Origin: Euptelea pleiosperma
Lineage: Eukaryota; Streptophyta; Magnoliopsida; Ranunculales; Eupteleaceae
Length of the DNA: 64,000 bases
Assembly: GCA_035048495.1 (NCBI GenBank)
Contig: CM068549.1
Span: forward strand, 13,425,103-13,489,102
Direction of reading: 5' to 3'
The notes beneath the pieces are model-generated. The model searched no databases. It was not told the origin of the DNA and worked only from the letters and a program-made list of their open reading frames with translations. Shown here piece by piece: positions 23,406 to 35,645 of the stretch (positions within the stretch are counted from its first letter, which is position 1; each line of letters starts with the position of its first letter). The position numbers and the translations under genes are program-made.

Positions 23406-24308
23406 TAAACCTAGTCCAGCTATGAAGTATGACTCACGACTCTACTTTTGAGAATGATAGAGAAATAATGGATATGGGTGTACCGTGAAAAGAAAAGTCA
23501 AGAAAAATCAAAGCTAAGACAAATGATTCAGACTGAAAAGAATATATGAAAAGAAAGTATGAAAAAGAGCTGAAAAAGAAAATGAGTCTCAGAAAAATCA
23601 AAAAAATAGAAAAATACAAAAGAAGGAAAAGAACCAGATAATGGTGTTACACCCCAGAAAAAATGATAGAAAATGGAAATATCCTCTCAAGATCTTTGAA
23701 ATTCTGTATCCTTTATTTTCCTACACCTAACCTAAGCTTCATTATAACCTAGGAAAGTCCTACTTGATTCTAGGATAGCACGATCATAAAATGTAGAGAT
23801 TGGAGAAAGAGAAGTTATAGAGTTTGATCTGACGTACCCGAGTGAAGTGATATTCTAATCATGAGATCTTTTTCTGTTAAAAATGTCATTCCTTCAAGTA
23901 AGACACATGTGAGATCTTTGCTTTCACATCTCATCACTTATAAATTAAGAGAAAAGAAGAAAACCATTCCTGAGTGATTCCATTCTGAGTGGTTTACAAG
24001 TGAGATTTGAGGTTGAGGCATACAATCTTATAGGTGATCTGAAAATCTTTACTGCAAGATGACGAGAATGTTGAGCACACACACGCACAGAGTCTGACTA
24101 TTCTGGGTAATGATTATCAGTCTGTAGTCTTGCCAAACTTTTCAACTCTTTGCTAGCCTATAACTGTTTTTGCATCCATTCGATGATTTTACGAACGGTG
24201 TTTTCCCTAAGCTAATATGCAAAAGTGTGCAGCATGTGTAGAGCCCTTTTAAGCTCATTTATTTTCACACTAATTGCCAAGGATTGGCAATATGCTGGTT
24301 GGGGGTTG
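23406..24308 (+). other. 3' noncoding tail of C, second partial copy
   Basis: Repeats the final 0.9 kb of the tail (compare 19780-20674) and ends with the polypurine tract GGTTGGGGGTTG next to LTR C3. No gene. Confidence 0.8.
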
Positions 24309-25499
24309 TGATATTTGTTTAAAAGTGCATATTTTCCACTATTATCCTCTAAGCGTTATCACACTCTCCTACATAAAACTGCTCTATTTATCGACTTTTC
24401 TACGTAAGAGTCTCTTCTGTTGCGTAGAACACACTTTTCAGGACGAAATAGTATATTTGCATGAATTAAACACATTCTAAGAAGTCTAGATATTAAGCCA
24501 TTCTGATTACGCGCTTTTTCGTTATTGCAGAAAACCCGATCGGAAGAGTCTCGAGACTGGCGGACCCACGATTAACCTAAGAAGCTTCTATCAAGTCTAT
24601 ATCAATATGGAAGAGATCAACTGGACCAGTGAATCATTTCAGTGAACCAAAGAACCCTATTGGAACAATTCTCGGGACTCGAGATTTGTCTATCATCCCA
24701 GGATCAATCTTGAAAGCTCAAGAGCGAATGTGTCAACATGGTCAAACTGCTACTGAGGATGCTCGAACCCAAGAATCTACTCTCTAAATCCAAGAATCCT
24801 GATCGAACAGCTCTGAAGATCTGGATCCCATGATCAACCACCAGAGCACAATAAGAAACATAAATTCAATCAAGAGACGTGAGCTGCACACATGGGCCGG
24901 ACATGTAGGCCAATTTACCAAAGTGTGGACCACATTGGTTGACTACTAGGTGACCCACATGATGGGTCTATAGGCCACTGGGCCATGATATCGACAATAT
25001 GGCAGATCAATTCATGGTCCATGAGATGGCCCAAGTTGTTGTTTAAACTTTGGACCAAGTTGCTAAACATCAAGATAATGGGCCACGGTGTTGGACCCTT
25101 GTATGAGCCAAGTTGGTGTTGAGACTATGGACCTAAGGTTGAGTCAAGTTTCTGACCGTTGATCGAAGGTGGAAAGGCCTAGAAAGGAGGAACATCAAAC
25201 AATGTGGAACCCATTCATTTATCATCAAAGACCTCGAACGATGGATCACCTAAAGGCCTATGGGCCAATGAATCATCAAATTGCAAAAATGGTGGTTGAA
25301 CACGCGGGGGACCACAACGTGTAGTGGGTCCCATGTGCTTGGTCCAAAGAAGCAAAGAGTTGTTAGTTTTATTAAGGTAAAAAGGTAGTTGCTGGAGTTA
25401 ACATAGTGAAAAGGGGTGTTTTGGGAAGAAATTTGATCCATTGAAGGGCTGAGGTAGCAGCAAGTGGGCTCCACAATCCATCCACGTTTAAGAGAAACC
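24309..25499 (+). repeat. 3' LTR of C (C3), first part
   Basis: It matches C1 from its start through AGTGGGCTCCACAATCCATC. It is cut by element A; target duplication AAACC at 25495-25499. The remainder is 55663-57105. Confidence 0.9.
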
Positions 25500-25936
25500 T
25501 GATATTCGCTCAAAAGTGCTTATTTTAAGCAATTATCCTTCTAGCATTATCACACTCTTCTACGTAAAACTGTATTTTTTATCAACAATTCTACGTCAGA
25601 GTTTCTCTCATTCCGTAGAACACCTTTTCTTGGTTAAAATGGTATATTCGCATGCATTCATACGCATTTATTTGACCCACATGCGAAGTCATTCTCATTA
25701 CGCGATTTTTCTATCGCAGGAGCACTAATTGGGAAATTTTGATGGCATGCGGGCCCACAATCAACTTCCAGAAACTAGGATCAAAGCTCAAGAGCCAACA
25801 GGCTGAGGATAAGAAGATATAGGCCAAAGACGGGAAGAGCCAGAGAGTCGAAAGAATTGAGGGACGACCAAGAGAGAAGGAGAGGCAAGCCCTCAAAGAA
25901 GAGACTAAGGAGATTAAAGCTTATAAACCGACACAA

Positions 25937-26015
25937 GGCGAGTGCTTGCTCAGTTGGTAAAGCATGCAGAAGACCCAGTCAAAGATCAGGGTTCAAGACC
26001 CTCTGCTAGCATTTT
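25937..26015 (+). promoter_or_regulatory. tRNA-like Pol III module in LTR A (5')
   Basis: A box TTGCTCAGTTGG (25946-25957), B box GGTTCAAGACC (25990-26000), TTTT at about 26012. Spacing is like a tRNA gene, but no proper anticodon stem forms. Confidence 0.65.
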
Positions 26016-26730
26016 CTCTTTATTTTTGTAATATTTTCTCTCTCCTCTCTCTTAACCCCCATTCTCTCTCTATCCTCAATTCTCAATCATCCGACCCTCT
26101 CGCCCTTCATAATCACTCAATCCTATAGCCTACCGTGGCCAATCTCCTCCGTTCAATGATCCATCTAATCATCGCCATCTACCGTCTGATCGCCATTAAA
26201 TCAACCATCCGATCTCCACCGTCCCTCTCGATATCCGATCATCTCATCATTCACTATCTTAGGATCCAATGATCATCTTTTTCATCTCCTAGATCTTCTG
26301 GTCACGAGGACAAGCTACAAATTTTGACCAATATGATCATGATCAACGACCTGAGTTGAAGAAGGATTCTTTTTAAGATTACCAAATCTTAGACATAGAG
26401 ATTGGGGAAGTTTTTCATCCTTGATAGGCAGAAAAAAAGGGAAAATGAATTAAGGTTTGGAAATCTTACCTTCGGCATTAAAAATGGTTTGAAATAGAAA
26501 GAATATTTTTCCAAAACCAAGAAACAATTTCTTTGAAAAAGGAAAGAGATAATGCTTTATAAAACAAAAGTTTTTTGTATTGAAAAATAGGCAGCATGGG
26601 TCCATAAGGAAAACCGTTGGATTCAAAAGAAAGGGTTGAAAATAGAAGGGATCCATGTCGTTGACTTTTTTTTTGAAACCCTAAACGTTTTAAATGAAAA
26701 ATAGAAACCCAGCCGTTACCCCTCACCTCA

Positions 26731-26740
26731 TATAAAAGAG
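26731..26740 (+). promoter_or_regulatory. TATA box of LTR A (5')
   Basis: TATAAAAGAG after CCTCACCTCA. The same is found at 54189-54198 in the 3' LTR. Transcription would start some 30 bp downstream. Confidence 0.65.
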
Positions 26741-26957
26741 GAGGAATGAGAAGAGAACCCCCCCCCCCACTCACGTTCCAAAATTTTATCTCCCATCCTC
26801 CACGCCCCTATCATTCTCTCCACGTTTTCTCTTGGGAGAAAACTAAACCCAGCCATCATCAACCCCCCAAAACGAGATCCCTTCTCTTTCTTTCCTACTT
26901 CCTTTACCGTGTTTTTTTAAAAAAAAAAGAAAAAAAAAAAAAAAAAAAGAGAGATCA

Positions 26958-26982
26958 CCGGAGTTGCAGGTTGCAACTCCGG
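26958..26982. repeat. GAGTTGCA palindrome in LTR A (5')
   Basis: Arms CCGGAGTTGCA and TGCAACTCCGG, spacer GGT. Copy in the 3' LTR at 54407-54431. Confidence 0.9.
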
Positions 26983-27546
26983 CAAGCACCATTAAAGCCG
27001 GCGAGAAGGATCACATAGCCGTTCCTCTCTCATCTTTCTCTCTCAACCCTAGCCTAGATAAAAAAAAATAGAAAAAAAAAGAGAATAGAAGGAAAAGAAG
27101 AAAGAGAAGGGAAGATAGTCCCCTACCTGGTTCTCAATGGACTGCAAATCGCTCCTCACCGCCACCATCATCACCAGTCGGACCTGCAAACCACCACCCA
27201 CTTCATCTCTCACCAGCAAGCCTCCCTCCACGACTTCACCCTCGCTGTCAACGCCCCCAGCATCCATCTCTTGGCCCCTCTTCATCTCTTTTTCTCCACG
27301 CTGCAACTTGCAGCCACCAACCTGCAACTCCATACGGTGGGGTCTTCCTCCATTGTTGCCCGACTCACCATCATCGCCCATCGTTTCCCTCCACCAGACG
27401 GTGGCAGACCCGCTGCCTCCATGAAGATCATCACGTTCAAGATCTTCATTGCTGCATCGTCTCACCAAGTTGCACCAGTCGGCCTCCAGCACTAGCAGCA
27501 ACCCGCAACTCCACCAACTGCATCGTTCTTCATCTTCTTGTAGAAC

Positions 27547-27598
<52 letters not shown>

Positions 27599-27686
27599 AA
27601 GAAGAAAAAGAAGGTTTGAAGAAGAAGATAGAAGATCCATCACCCCTACATCTCATTGTTAACCACCTCACTCTCAAGTGCTAATG

Positions 27687-28004
27687 GTGAGTTTTCTCTT
27701 CATCTCTCTTCTTAATTTCTCTCTCTACCTATCTCTCCCTAGGTTTCTCTCTCTAGTTCTTAGTATCTCTTCTCTCTAAATCTCTTGTTTCTCTCTCTAG
27801 TTTTTATCTTTTACAGATTTTCTAGTTAGATTTATTTTCTTGTTTAATGTTTGTGAAAACTTTTGATGAATGAATAAATTGGTTATGTTGATTTTTCTTC
27901 TTTAGTGTTTATCGCCCACTCTCTCTCTAGAAGCGTCAAAATAAAGCATGTTTTAACTCACCTCTCCACCCTTCTCACCCCTCCATCAAATATTTTCCAC
28001 AATC

Positions 28005-28069
<65 letters not shown>

Positions 28070-28166
28070 CGTCATTTCATGTTCATTATTGCGCTAATCG
28101 AGCTAACCCCGAGTGCGGATCGACATCCGACACTTCCCACTGTGCAAGAAGTTCTAAATTTTGCAG
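27687..28166 (+). other. Candidate LTR intron in A (5')
   Basis: Donor ATG-GTGAGT and acceptor AAATTTTGCAG-GATAA, 480 nt, T/CT-rich, with AATAAA inside (about 27870). The matching pair in the 3' LTR is 55118-55580. Confidence 0.5.
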
Positions 28167-28245
28167 GATAATCGGATTAAAATTACAAATATTATTGAGA
28201 TTAGGGTTTCCATAACCAACGACACGGAAAAATCCTATTTTCAAA

Positions 28246-28263
28246 TGGCGCCGCTGCCGCTCG
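28246..28263 (+). other. Primer binding site of A
   Basis: TGGCGCCGCTGCCGCTCG starts two bases after the LTR end. The first 8 bases and TGCCG match the Asp-tRNA-type site usual in Athila elements (TGGCGCCGTTGCCGGGG); the 3' part differs. Confidence 0.85.
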
Positions 28264-29945
28264 GGTGTTCGGGAGTGCGAAAAAGGACGTAAAGACGGAA
28301 TTAGAAAGTTGCTGAAGCGAAAAGCTGCTCAATTTGGCCAGCCTGACCTTATCGGGAAACTTTCTATTTTTTGTTTTTAGTGATTTTTAGCAGTCTTTTA
28401 AATTACTATTTTTAATACCTCGGAAGGCCGAGTGCAAATTTGTAATAATTTAGGAATTTTACTGCTTTCCATATAACTGCTAGATCTTGTTCTAGGGTTT
28501 TTTAGAAACCCTAGATTAAGTGGAAAATACCAAAAAAATAATAAATTCAAAATTCAAAAAAATTAGGGTTTCATATTCTGCAGATTTTTAGAAATCACCA
28601 ATCCAGGATTTGCGATTTTTGGAAAGATTCTAAAATCTTGAAACTTTGCTAAATTAGGGTTTCCCCTTTTAGAAGTTTCCTCTTTAGAAGAATTTCTATC
28701 TTTAGAAATCTTCCGAATTTGGAAAAGTCTGCAAAAGGAAACGCCCCAAATCTAGCAGAATTTCAATTTTGGGAAATTTTCCAAAATTATAAGGGATCTC
28801 GCAATCAAATCTTTCTTGGAAGATCTCCATAGTTCGGGAAACTTTCCAATCTAGGTATTTTCCAATCTGGGAATTCCTAAATTTTAACCCATCTCGAATT
28901 TGGAAACTAATTCAAAAACTTGCCTAAATTCAATGCTTGCTCAGTGAACCCTAAAAAGGCAAGGATCTTCCAAATAGAATCCCACATACCTAGACCGTGC
29001 GATCTAACTGTTTCTGCAGGAACACGATCCAGTGTGGGTAGGGAGCGAAAGCTCAAAGAGGTGGAGTCGGGCCCAAGCCCATTAGGATACCCCTCTCTAA
29101 CCCACGGAGGCGACCCCGTGGCGTGGCCCACGGGAGGTAAGTCTCTATCCTCGCCTTGAGTGCGATACAGAGCATATTGGGTGCATCATTGCCGCTTGTC
29201 TATTTGTTTTCTAGCAACAACTTATTCGACTTGCGTGGTGTGGCCGTTAATCAATCAACTCTAAGCGAGCAAACCCAGCTCCAAAATTAAAACTGGTGGG
29301 ATTTCATCACCCACCTCATCACTCCAGCTGATATTGATCCCCAGGATCCATCTATAATAAAAAGAATCAAGAAGTAGAGCCAATTAGCCCGGTGTTCGAG
29401 GAAAAATCCACGCAAAGCGAACCCACTTAACATCCAATTGAAATAAGACCACGAGCGCGGGTCCCTGTTGTCTAACACACCCATAAGTCCCTGCTACTCA
29501 ACTACACTGAGCTCGACGTGGCATCTTGGACTATTCGGCGGTTAGTTACGTGTGGACTAGGAACACGTACCAACCCTAGCTTAACCCGAGGGAACACTCT
29601 TCTTATCCACTTGACCAATCCGATTAGTCTGGGACGTACTTAAGTCAGCCATTGTGCCGCACGTCTGTCTAGGCTTCGGATTGCCTTGTTGTTAACTAGA
29701 GTTAGTACTAAAGGATTCGCTCTGAAGAGTGTAGCCTGGTGAGAACCTCTGAGTGCAAAACAGTTAGTCCGGCGGTTAAAAGATAAACCAGTGGTCCGCC
29801 CACTGTCATAATCTACTCTAGCCCCAAAACTAACAAAGATAATTCCTAAAATATATCCTGATTGCTTACAATAGGATTATCTGTGCTTGGTGTGCATCAT
29901 TTAGGATAGTGTTCCTCTCTGGCAACTTTTTGCCAAGTATAGAGC
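28264..29945 (+). other. 5' untranslated leader of A
   Basis: About 1.7 kb with no convincing gene. The 79-codon plus ORF at 28920-29159 recurs in B but not intact in C. Signals seen: the hairpin CCCGTGG/CCACGGG beside the donor GGAG-GTAAGT (GT at 29137), and GTGCATCATTTAG-GATA (about 29906), a candidate acceptor 40 nt before the gag ATG. Upstream ATGs lie in between. Confidence 0.7.
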
Positions 29946-32900
29946 TTGCCTCATTCGCGTATGCCCGTTTGGAATCGTCCGAACAAGCGCTTGATTCGAT
30001 CTGAGAATCACGTCCCTACAGTGGATCCTCCACTAAATTCTTCCCCATCTCTTTCCCCACCCGCCTCCCCCAGTTCTACTACCTTTGTAGTCATGGCAGT
30101 CGAACGACCTCTTATCGAGACGTTCGCCCCTATCTCTGCTAATCCGCCCACTTGCATTATTCTCCCACCTACTACAGCGGTACAATTTGAGATCAGGCCG
30201 CAGATGATCCAAATGCTGCCTACCTTTCGTGGTCTCCTAAGAGAAGACCCATATTCCCATATTCGGGAATTCCAACATGTCATCCTACTTTTCAAGAATC
30301 AGAACCTCGATGATGACAATGTGCGTCTGCGAGTTTTCCCATTCTCGCTCAAAGACCGAGCCTCAGATTGGCTCTACTCCTTACCCGCTGATTCAATCAG
30401 CAGTTGGAAAGAATTGGTGGGCAAATTCATGTCTAAATTCTACCCCATGACTCAGACCAACCAAATGAAGCAACTCATCCAGGACTTCCGACAGAAGTCC
30501 GATGAGAAATTTTTTGAAGCGTGGGATAGATTCCAAGACTACTTGACTAAGTGTCCCCACCATAGCATCGACAAGGGAAATCTTGTTCACGTCTTCTATA
30601 AGGGACTTACTGATGAGTCCCGGACCATGGTAGAGTCAATGTGCCAAGGAAAATTCCTGCACCAAACTCCGACCGATGCATACAAATTCTTGGGAGAGTT
30701 AGGAGAAAACTCTCAACATTGGACGACTGACTCAGAGTTTAGTCGAACCACTTCAGTCCAAAGGACCACCAAGGCACATGATGCTACAGCTGATACTGAG
30801 CTTCGATCTGTCATTCAAGAGTTGAGCAAGTCAGTCTCGGCACTGGCTGTGTCTGTACAAAAGCCTACTCAACAATCTACCCCAGTCATGCATGTGGGAC
30901 ACGAGAGCCCTATGGAACCCTGTACCCTCTGTCTGCAACCCTCCCATACTACTGAGCATTGTCCTTTGAATGAAGGATGGTCTAATCCTCTTCAGGAAGA
31001 AGTTTGTGCTTTCAGCACATACAAACCACCCACTCAAAACTCGTATAGTCAATCTTATCATCCGAACACGAGAAACCACCCTAACTTCTCTTGGAGGCCT
31101 CAGTCTACTCAACCACAAGCTCAACCTCCGCGTCAGCCTCAGGGCATGTATCCTCCTAGGTTCAATCAACCCAATAGGCAATTCAATCAGGGACAATACC
31201 AGCAGAATCAGTACCCATCTACTCAGAACCAGCAGTTCCAACAGGGTCAATACTCTGGACAACAGAGCACATTTCAGAATCAGCAAAGAGTTCCCCAGAA
31301 CTTTCAGAACCAACAGATTGTCCCAACTAATTCTTCCGCCTATAACTATAATGCCCCGATGAGCTCGAGTCGCGAATTGGTGCCTCAGCTCCCATTAGCT
31401 GCTCCTCAACAGTCGGTCCCCAAACCCGGTATCGAGGACCTTCTAGCTCAACTCATTACTCAATCTATGCAACGCCTAGAGCAACAGCAACAGCAATCCA
31501 TGCTTCGTCTAGAGCAACGCTTAGGTAACCTGGAAGCTGAGAAAGCTAAAGGCATCTTCCCTAGCCAACCCATCGCTAACCCAAAAGGAAATGCCAAAGG
31601 AGCAGTATATGAGATCGGTTCCCAATCTCAAAGCCAGAATGAGAATTGTCAAGGGGAGGTGCAAGCTGTAACCACTCTACGATCTGGAAAAATTGTGGAC
31701 ATGGGAGTCCAACCACCACCGGTGCCATCTCCAGCACCCATCACTCGCACCGTGGAAATTAGTCCAAATCCTACCTCTGCTTCTTCTACCTCTGCACCAA
31801 CATCAGATATCCCTGTGCAGAAATCTAAGGCTAAAGACAAATCCATTTGTCGAGTAAAGCCTCCCTTCCCGGACAGACTTGTCCAAGATAAGCGGGATCA
31901 GCAATTCTCTGAGATCTTAGATGTCTTTAAAGACGTCCAGATCAATATCCCATTCCTTTCTGCTATCAAGCAAATCCCTTCCTATGCCAAATTCCTCAAG
32001 GACTTGTGCACAGTTAAGCGGCGTACGCATGTACCCAAAGCTGCCTTCTTGGCCGAAAAAGCTACCGCGTTCATTCAACGCAATAGTGTGATCAAACACA
32101 AGGATCCAGGTAGCCCAACTGTCCAATGTGAAATTGGAGACAACTTTAGCTGCACTGCCTTGCTAGATTTAGGGGCTAGCGTTAACCTCATACCATTCTC
32201 GGTATATCAGCAGTTAGGACTGAAAGATATGAAGCCTACCAATGTCACCCTGAAATTGGCTGATCAGCCCATCAAGATTCCAAGAGGAATCATTGAAGAT
32301 GTCCTAGTAAAAGTCGCTGACTTTTATTATCCTGTGGACTTTATCATTCTAGACACCGAGCCGTGTCAGGATAACCGCATTCCGGTCATCTTAGGCCGTC
32401 CATTCCTTGCCACTGCGAACGCACACATCGGGTGCCGGGACGGAAACATGTCCATTGCTTTCGGTAACCTCAAAGCTGAGGTCAACATCTTTCGTTTAAT
32501 GCAACAAGATGCCGATCGCGAAGTGACCGATGAAATGTGTGCCGTTGAGAGTCTAATCCCGGACTCCACCGAAGATATTCTTAAGCAGTGTCTAGAACAC
32601 TTTGGAGCTGACTTTGCAACAGAGTCAGCTATTTCTGATCTCAATGATCTTTTGGAGACTGCTCCACTGATAGAGATCCCCGCTCCACTCATCGAGTTCG
32701 AGCCTCTGATAACCATGGCCAGAGAACCCATCCTTCCTTTACCTACTGAAGTCAAACATCTTCAATCCATGTCTTCTGTGACACCTATTTCTACTCCATC
32801 TGCTCCAATATTGGAGCTTAAGCCTCTTCCCACAGATCTTTCCTATGCCTATCTTGGTCCTAAGGAAACCTACCCTGTCATTATTGCTTCCGCTTTGTCT

Positions 32901-35645
32901 GCGAGTGAACGTAAGAAACTTCTTGAGCTGCTCAACGAGCACAAATCTGCGATAGGTTGGACTATAGATGATATTCGTGGCATAGACCCCTCGGTGTGCC
33001 AACATCACATCTATCTCGAGGATGAATCCAAAACCTCTCGAGAACACCAGAGGAGGTTGAACCCCGTCTTGAAGGATGTAGTCCGGGACGAGGTCCTTAA
33101 ACTGTTAGATGCGGGTATCATTTACCCCATCTCCGATAGCAAATGGGTGAGTCCTATTCATGTCATCCCTAAAAAGGCAGGATTCACAGTTGTGGAAAAT
33201 GAAAACAAGGAAATGGTCACCCAGCGCCTGAAGAAAGGGTGGAGAGTCTGCATCGATTACCGACGACTCAACACCAATACTAGGAAGGACCATTTTCCTT
33301 TACCCTTCATAGACCAAATGTTGGAGAGACTAGCAGGTCACTCCTATTACTGCTTCCTCGATGGTTACTCAGGGTATAATCAAATACCCATCGCCCCTGA
33401 GGATCATGAGAAGACAACTTTCACCTGTCCCTTTGGCACTTTTGCCTACAAGCGCATGCCCTTTGGCCTCTGCAATGCACCCGCGACCTTTCAGAGGTGT
33501 ATGATGAGCATATTTTCCGACATGGTGGAAAAATTCCTCGAAGTCTTTATGGACGACTTCTCAGTTTTTGGGTCATCCTTTGATGACTGTCTGACCCATC
33601 TAGGGCTGGTACTTCAACGCTGTCAGGACAAGCGACTTGTCCTAAATTGGGAGAAATGCCACTTCATGGTGAAGAAAGGCATAGTTCTGGGACATGTCAT
33701 TTCCCATCAGGGCATTGAGGTCGACAAAGCTAAAAACGATATCATCTCGACCTTGCCCATTCCTAAGTCCGTACGTGACATCCGTTCCTTTTTGGGACAT
33801 GGAGGATTCTATAGGCGATTCATCAAGGACTTCTCTCAAATCGCTCGACCTCTATCCCATCTTCTGGCTAAAGATAGTCCTTTCGACTTTAATGCTGACT
33901 GTGTCAAGGCATTTGAGCGTCTCAAATCTGGGCTCACTACTGTGCCCATTATCCGTCCCCCGGACTGGACTCTACCTTTCGAGGTAATGTGCGATGCTTC
34001 TGACTACGCGTTAGGTGCCGTTCTAGGGCAGAGAGTTGACAAAAGGTCACACGTGATCTACTACGCGAGCAAAACTCTTAACTCTGCCCAAATGAATTAC
34101 TCTACCACTGAGAAAGAACTCCTGGCGGTAGTCTTCGCCCTTGATAAATTCCGTCAGTACCTCTTAGCCACTAAGGTGGTTGTGTACACTGATCATGCAG
34201 CCCTTCGTTATCTCATGTCGAAAAAGGAAACCAAACCTCGATTAATTCGATGGATTCTCTTACTGCAGGAATTCGACCTCGAGATTAAGGATAAGAAAGG
34301 AACTGAGAATGTAGTGGCTGATCACTTATCTAGACTGACTTTAGAGTCATCCTTCGACACCCAGCCCATCCCTGAAACCTTTCCAGACGAACAACTGTTC
34401 ACCATCTCTGTTAATCCTTGGTATGCTGACATTGTCAACTACCTTGTCACCGAAGAAATGCCTTCACACTGGTCAAAACAGGACAAAAGCCAATTCCTAG
34501 CAAGAGTTAAGTACTATTCTTGGGATGACCCTTATTTGTATAAATACTGTCCTGACCAGATCATTCGTCTCTGTGTCCCTGAGTCGGACCAACTCAATAT
34601 CTTGTCCTCGTGTCATGACCAACCTTGTGGTGGTCATTTCAGTACTAAGAAAACTGCAGAAAAAGTTCTGCAATGCGGATTCTACTGGCCCACATTATTT
34701 AAAGATGCCCATATCTACAGCAAAACTTGTGCTAATTGCCAGCATCTAGGCCGCATCTCCCAGAGGAACATGATACCCCTAACTCCCATCCAGGTTGATG
34801 AAATATTTGACATTTGGGGGATCGACTTCATGGGCCCCTTTCCCGTTTCCTATGGTTTTGAGTACATTCTCCTTGCGGTAGACTATGTGTCCAAATGGAT
34901 AGAAGCCATTCCCACCAAGACCAATGACCACAAAGTGGTGGTCAAATTCCTAAAGGAGTTCATTTTCGCCCGATTCGGTGCCCCTAAGGCCATCATTAGT
35001 GATGGGGGCACCCATTTCTGCAATAGGATATTCGAGAAATTAATGAAAAAGTATGGGGTAACCCACAAGGTTGCCCTAGCTTATCATCCGCAGACTAGTG
35101 GTCAAGTAGAGGTTTCTAATCGGCAGATCAAGCAGATCTTGGAGAAGACAGTCAATACCACACGTAAAGACTGGTCTACTCGTCTCACTGATGCTTTATG
35201 GGCATACAGAACCGCCTACAAGACCCCACTCAATATGTCTCCCTATCGTCTCGTCTTTGGGAAACCCTGTCATCTACCGATAGAGATTGAACATCGTGCC
35301 CTGTGGGCCATTAAGAAACTCAACTTCGACCTCGACTCTGCAGGGGAGGAGCGCAAACTTCAAATGAATGAGTTAGAAGAACTCAGAAATGATGCCTACA
35401 ACTTGTCCAAGAATTATAAAGCAAAAATGAAGTGGATACATGACAAGAGCATCCTCAGGAAAGAGTTCCATCCAGGACAGAAGGTCCTTCTTTATAATTC
35501 CCGTCTTCATCTCTTCCCTGGGAAATTGAAATCTAGGTGGACCGGTCCTTATACGGTCACAGCAGTCACACCCTTTGGGGTAATCACTATTGAGGATCCC
35601 AAGGATCACTCCTCTTTTCAGGTCAATGGGCAGCGTCTAAAATAG
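29946..35645 (+). CDS. gag-pol: Gag-Pol polyprotein of element A, last 24 residues lost
   Basis: Single ORF of 1899 residues. Gag core about 85-250; CCHC knuckle C326-x2-C329-x4-H334-x4-C339; a Gln/Pro-rich linker 360-530; protease with DLGAS at 741-745 and ILGRPFL near 815; RT about 1035-1260 with D1139 ([11 protein letters not shown]) and FMDD 1201-1204; RNase H with D1350, TDHAALRYL (D1416) and ADHLSRL (D1459); integrase with H1557-H1564 and C1595-C1598, and D1627, D1686, E1722 (DD35E). DLGAS and FMDD fit the Athila lineage. Start is the ATG shared with B. A CAG-to-TAG change ends it 24 residues before the B protein; catalytic domains are complete. How Gag is made in excess from one ORF is not visible. 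Confidence 0.93.
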   Translation: MPHSRMPVWNRPNKRLIRSENHVPTVDPPLNSSPSLSPPASPSSTTFVVMAVERPLIETFAPISANPPTCIILPPTTAVQFEIRPQMIQMLPTFRGLLREDPYSHIREFQHVILLFKNQNLDDDNVRLRVFPFSLKDRASDWLYSLPADSISSWKELVGKFMSKFYPMTQTNQMKQLIQDFRQKSDEKFFEAWDRFQDYLTKCPHHSIDKGNLVHVFYKGLTDESRTMVESMCQGKFLHQTPTDAYKFLGELGENSQHWTTDSEFSRTTSVQRTTKAHDATADTELRSVIQELSKSVSALAVSVQKPTQQSTPVMHVGHESPMEPCTLCLQPSHTTEHCPLNEGWSNPLQEEVCAFSTYKPPTQNSYSQSYHPNTRNHPNFSWRPQSTQPQAQPPRQPQGMYPPRFNQPNRQFNQGQYQQNQYPSTQNQQFQQGQYSGQQSTFQNQQRVPQNFQNQQIVPTNSSAYNYNAPMSSSRELVPQLPLAAPQQSVPKPGIEDLLAQLITQSMQRLEQQQQQSMLRLEQRLGNLEAEKAKGIFPSQPIANPKGNAKGAVYEIGSQSQSQNENCQGEVQAVTTLRSGKIVDMGVQPPPVPSPAPITRTVEISPNPTSASSTSAPTSDIPVQKSKAKDKSICRVKPPFPDRLVQDKRDQQFSEILDVFKDVQINIPFLSAIKQIPSYAKFLKDLCTVKRRTHVPKAAFLAEKATAFIQRNSVIKHKDPGSPTVQCEIGDNFSCTALLDLGASVNLIPFSVYQQLGLKDMKPTNVTLKLADQPIKIPRGIIEDVLVKVADFYYPVDFIILDTEPCQDNRIPVILGRPFLATANAHIGCRDGNMSIAFGNLKAEVNIFRLMQQDADREVTDEMCAVESLIPDSTEDILKQCLEHFGADFATESAISDLNDLLETAPLIEIPAPLIEFEPLITMAREPILPLPTEVKHLQSMSSVTPISTPSAPILELKPLPTDLSYAYLGPKETYPVIIASALSASERKKLLELLNEHKSAIGWTIDDIRGIDPSVCQHHIYLEDESKTSREHQRRLNPVLKDVVRDEVLKLLDAGIIYPISDSKWVSPIHVIPKKAGFTVVENENKEMVTQRLKKGWRVCIDYRRLNTNTRKDHFPLPFIDQMLERLAGHSYYCFLDGYSGYNQIPIAPEDHEKTTFTCPFGTFAYKRMPFGLCNAPATFQRCMMSIFSDMVEKFLEVFMDDFSVFGSSFDDCLTHLGLVLQRCQDKRLVLNWEKCHFMVKKGIVLGHVISHQGIEVDKAKNDIISTLPIPKSVRDIRSFLGHGGFYRRFIKDFSQIARPLSHLLAKDSPFDFNADCVKAFERLKSGLTTVPIIRPPDWTLPFEVMCDASDYALGAVLGQRVDKRSHVIYYASKTLNSAQMNYSTTEKELLAVVFALDKFRQYLLATKVVVYTDHAALRYLMSKKETKPRLIRWILLLQEFDLEIKDKKGTENVVADHLSRLTLESSFDTQPIPETFPDEQLFTISVNPWYADIVNYLVTEEMPSHWSKQDKSQFLARVKYYSWDDPYLYKYCPDQIIRLCVPESDQLNILSSCHDQPCGGHFSTKKTAEKVLQCGFYWPTLFKDAHIYSKTCANCQHLGRISQRNMIPLTPIQVDEIFDIWGIDFMGPFPVSYGFEYILLAVDYVSKWIEAIPTKTNDHKVVVKFLKEFIFARFGAPKAIISDGGTHFCNRIFEKLMKKYGVTHKVALAYHPQTSGQVEVSNRQIKQILEKTVNTTRKDWSTRLTDALWAYRTAYKTPLNMSPYRLVFGKPCHLPIEIEHRALWAIKKLNFDLDSAGEERKLQMNELEELRNDAYNLSKNYKAKMKWIHDKSILRKEFHPGQKVLLYNSRLHLFPGKLKSRWTGPYTVTAVTPFGVITIEDPKDHSSFQVNGQRLK

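Larger units (their letters stand above)
25500..28243 (+). repeat. 5' LTR of A
   Basis: 2744 bp, TGATATTCGCTC to CCTATTTTCA. In order: tRNA-like module (25937-26015), TATA box (26731-26740), GAGTTGCA palindrome (26958-26982), an A tract of about 49 (27548-27596), splice donor ATG-GTGAGT (27687), GAATGAATAAATT (about 27866), a 60-base A tract (28008-28067), acceptor TTTTGCAG (28166), and the terminal hairpin around CCGTAAC/CCATAAC. Small ORFs inside are low-complexity artefacts. Confidence 0.93.

Noticed and set aside
28920..29159. 79-codon ORF in the leaders of A and B as a conserved small protein
   Set aside because: A and B are too similar for conservation to mean anything. The C leader, more diverged, does not keep the frame, and the region holds a splice-donor hairpin that explains its conservation.
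30008..30295. Minus-strand ORFs opposite gag-pol (also 30831-31313, 32366-32755 and the B equivalents)
   Set aside because: Shadows of the gag-pol reading frame; no independent coding signal.
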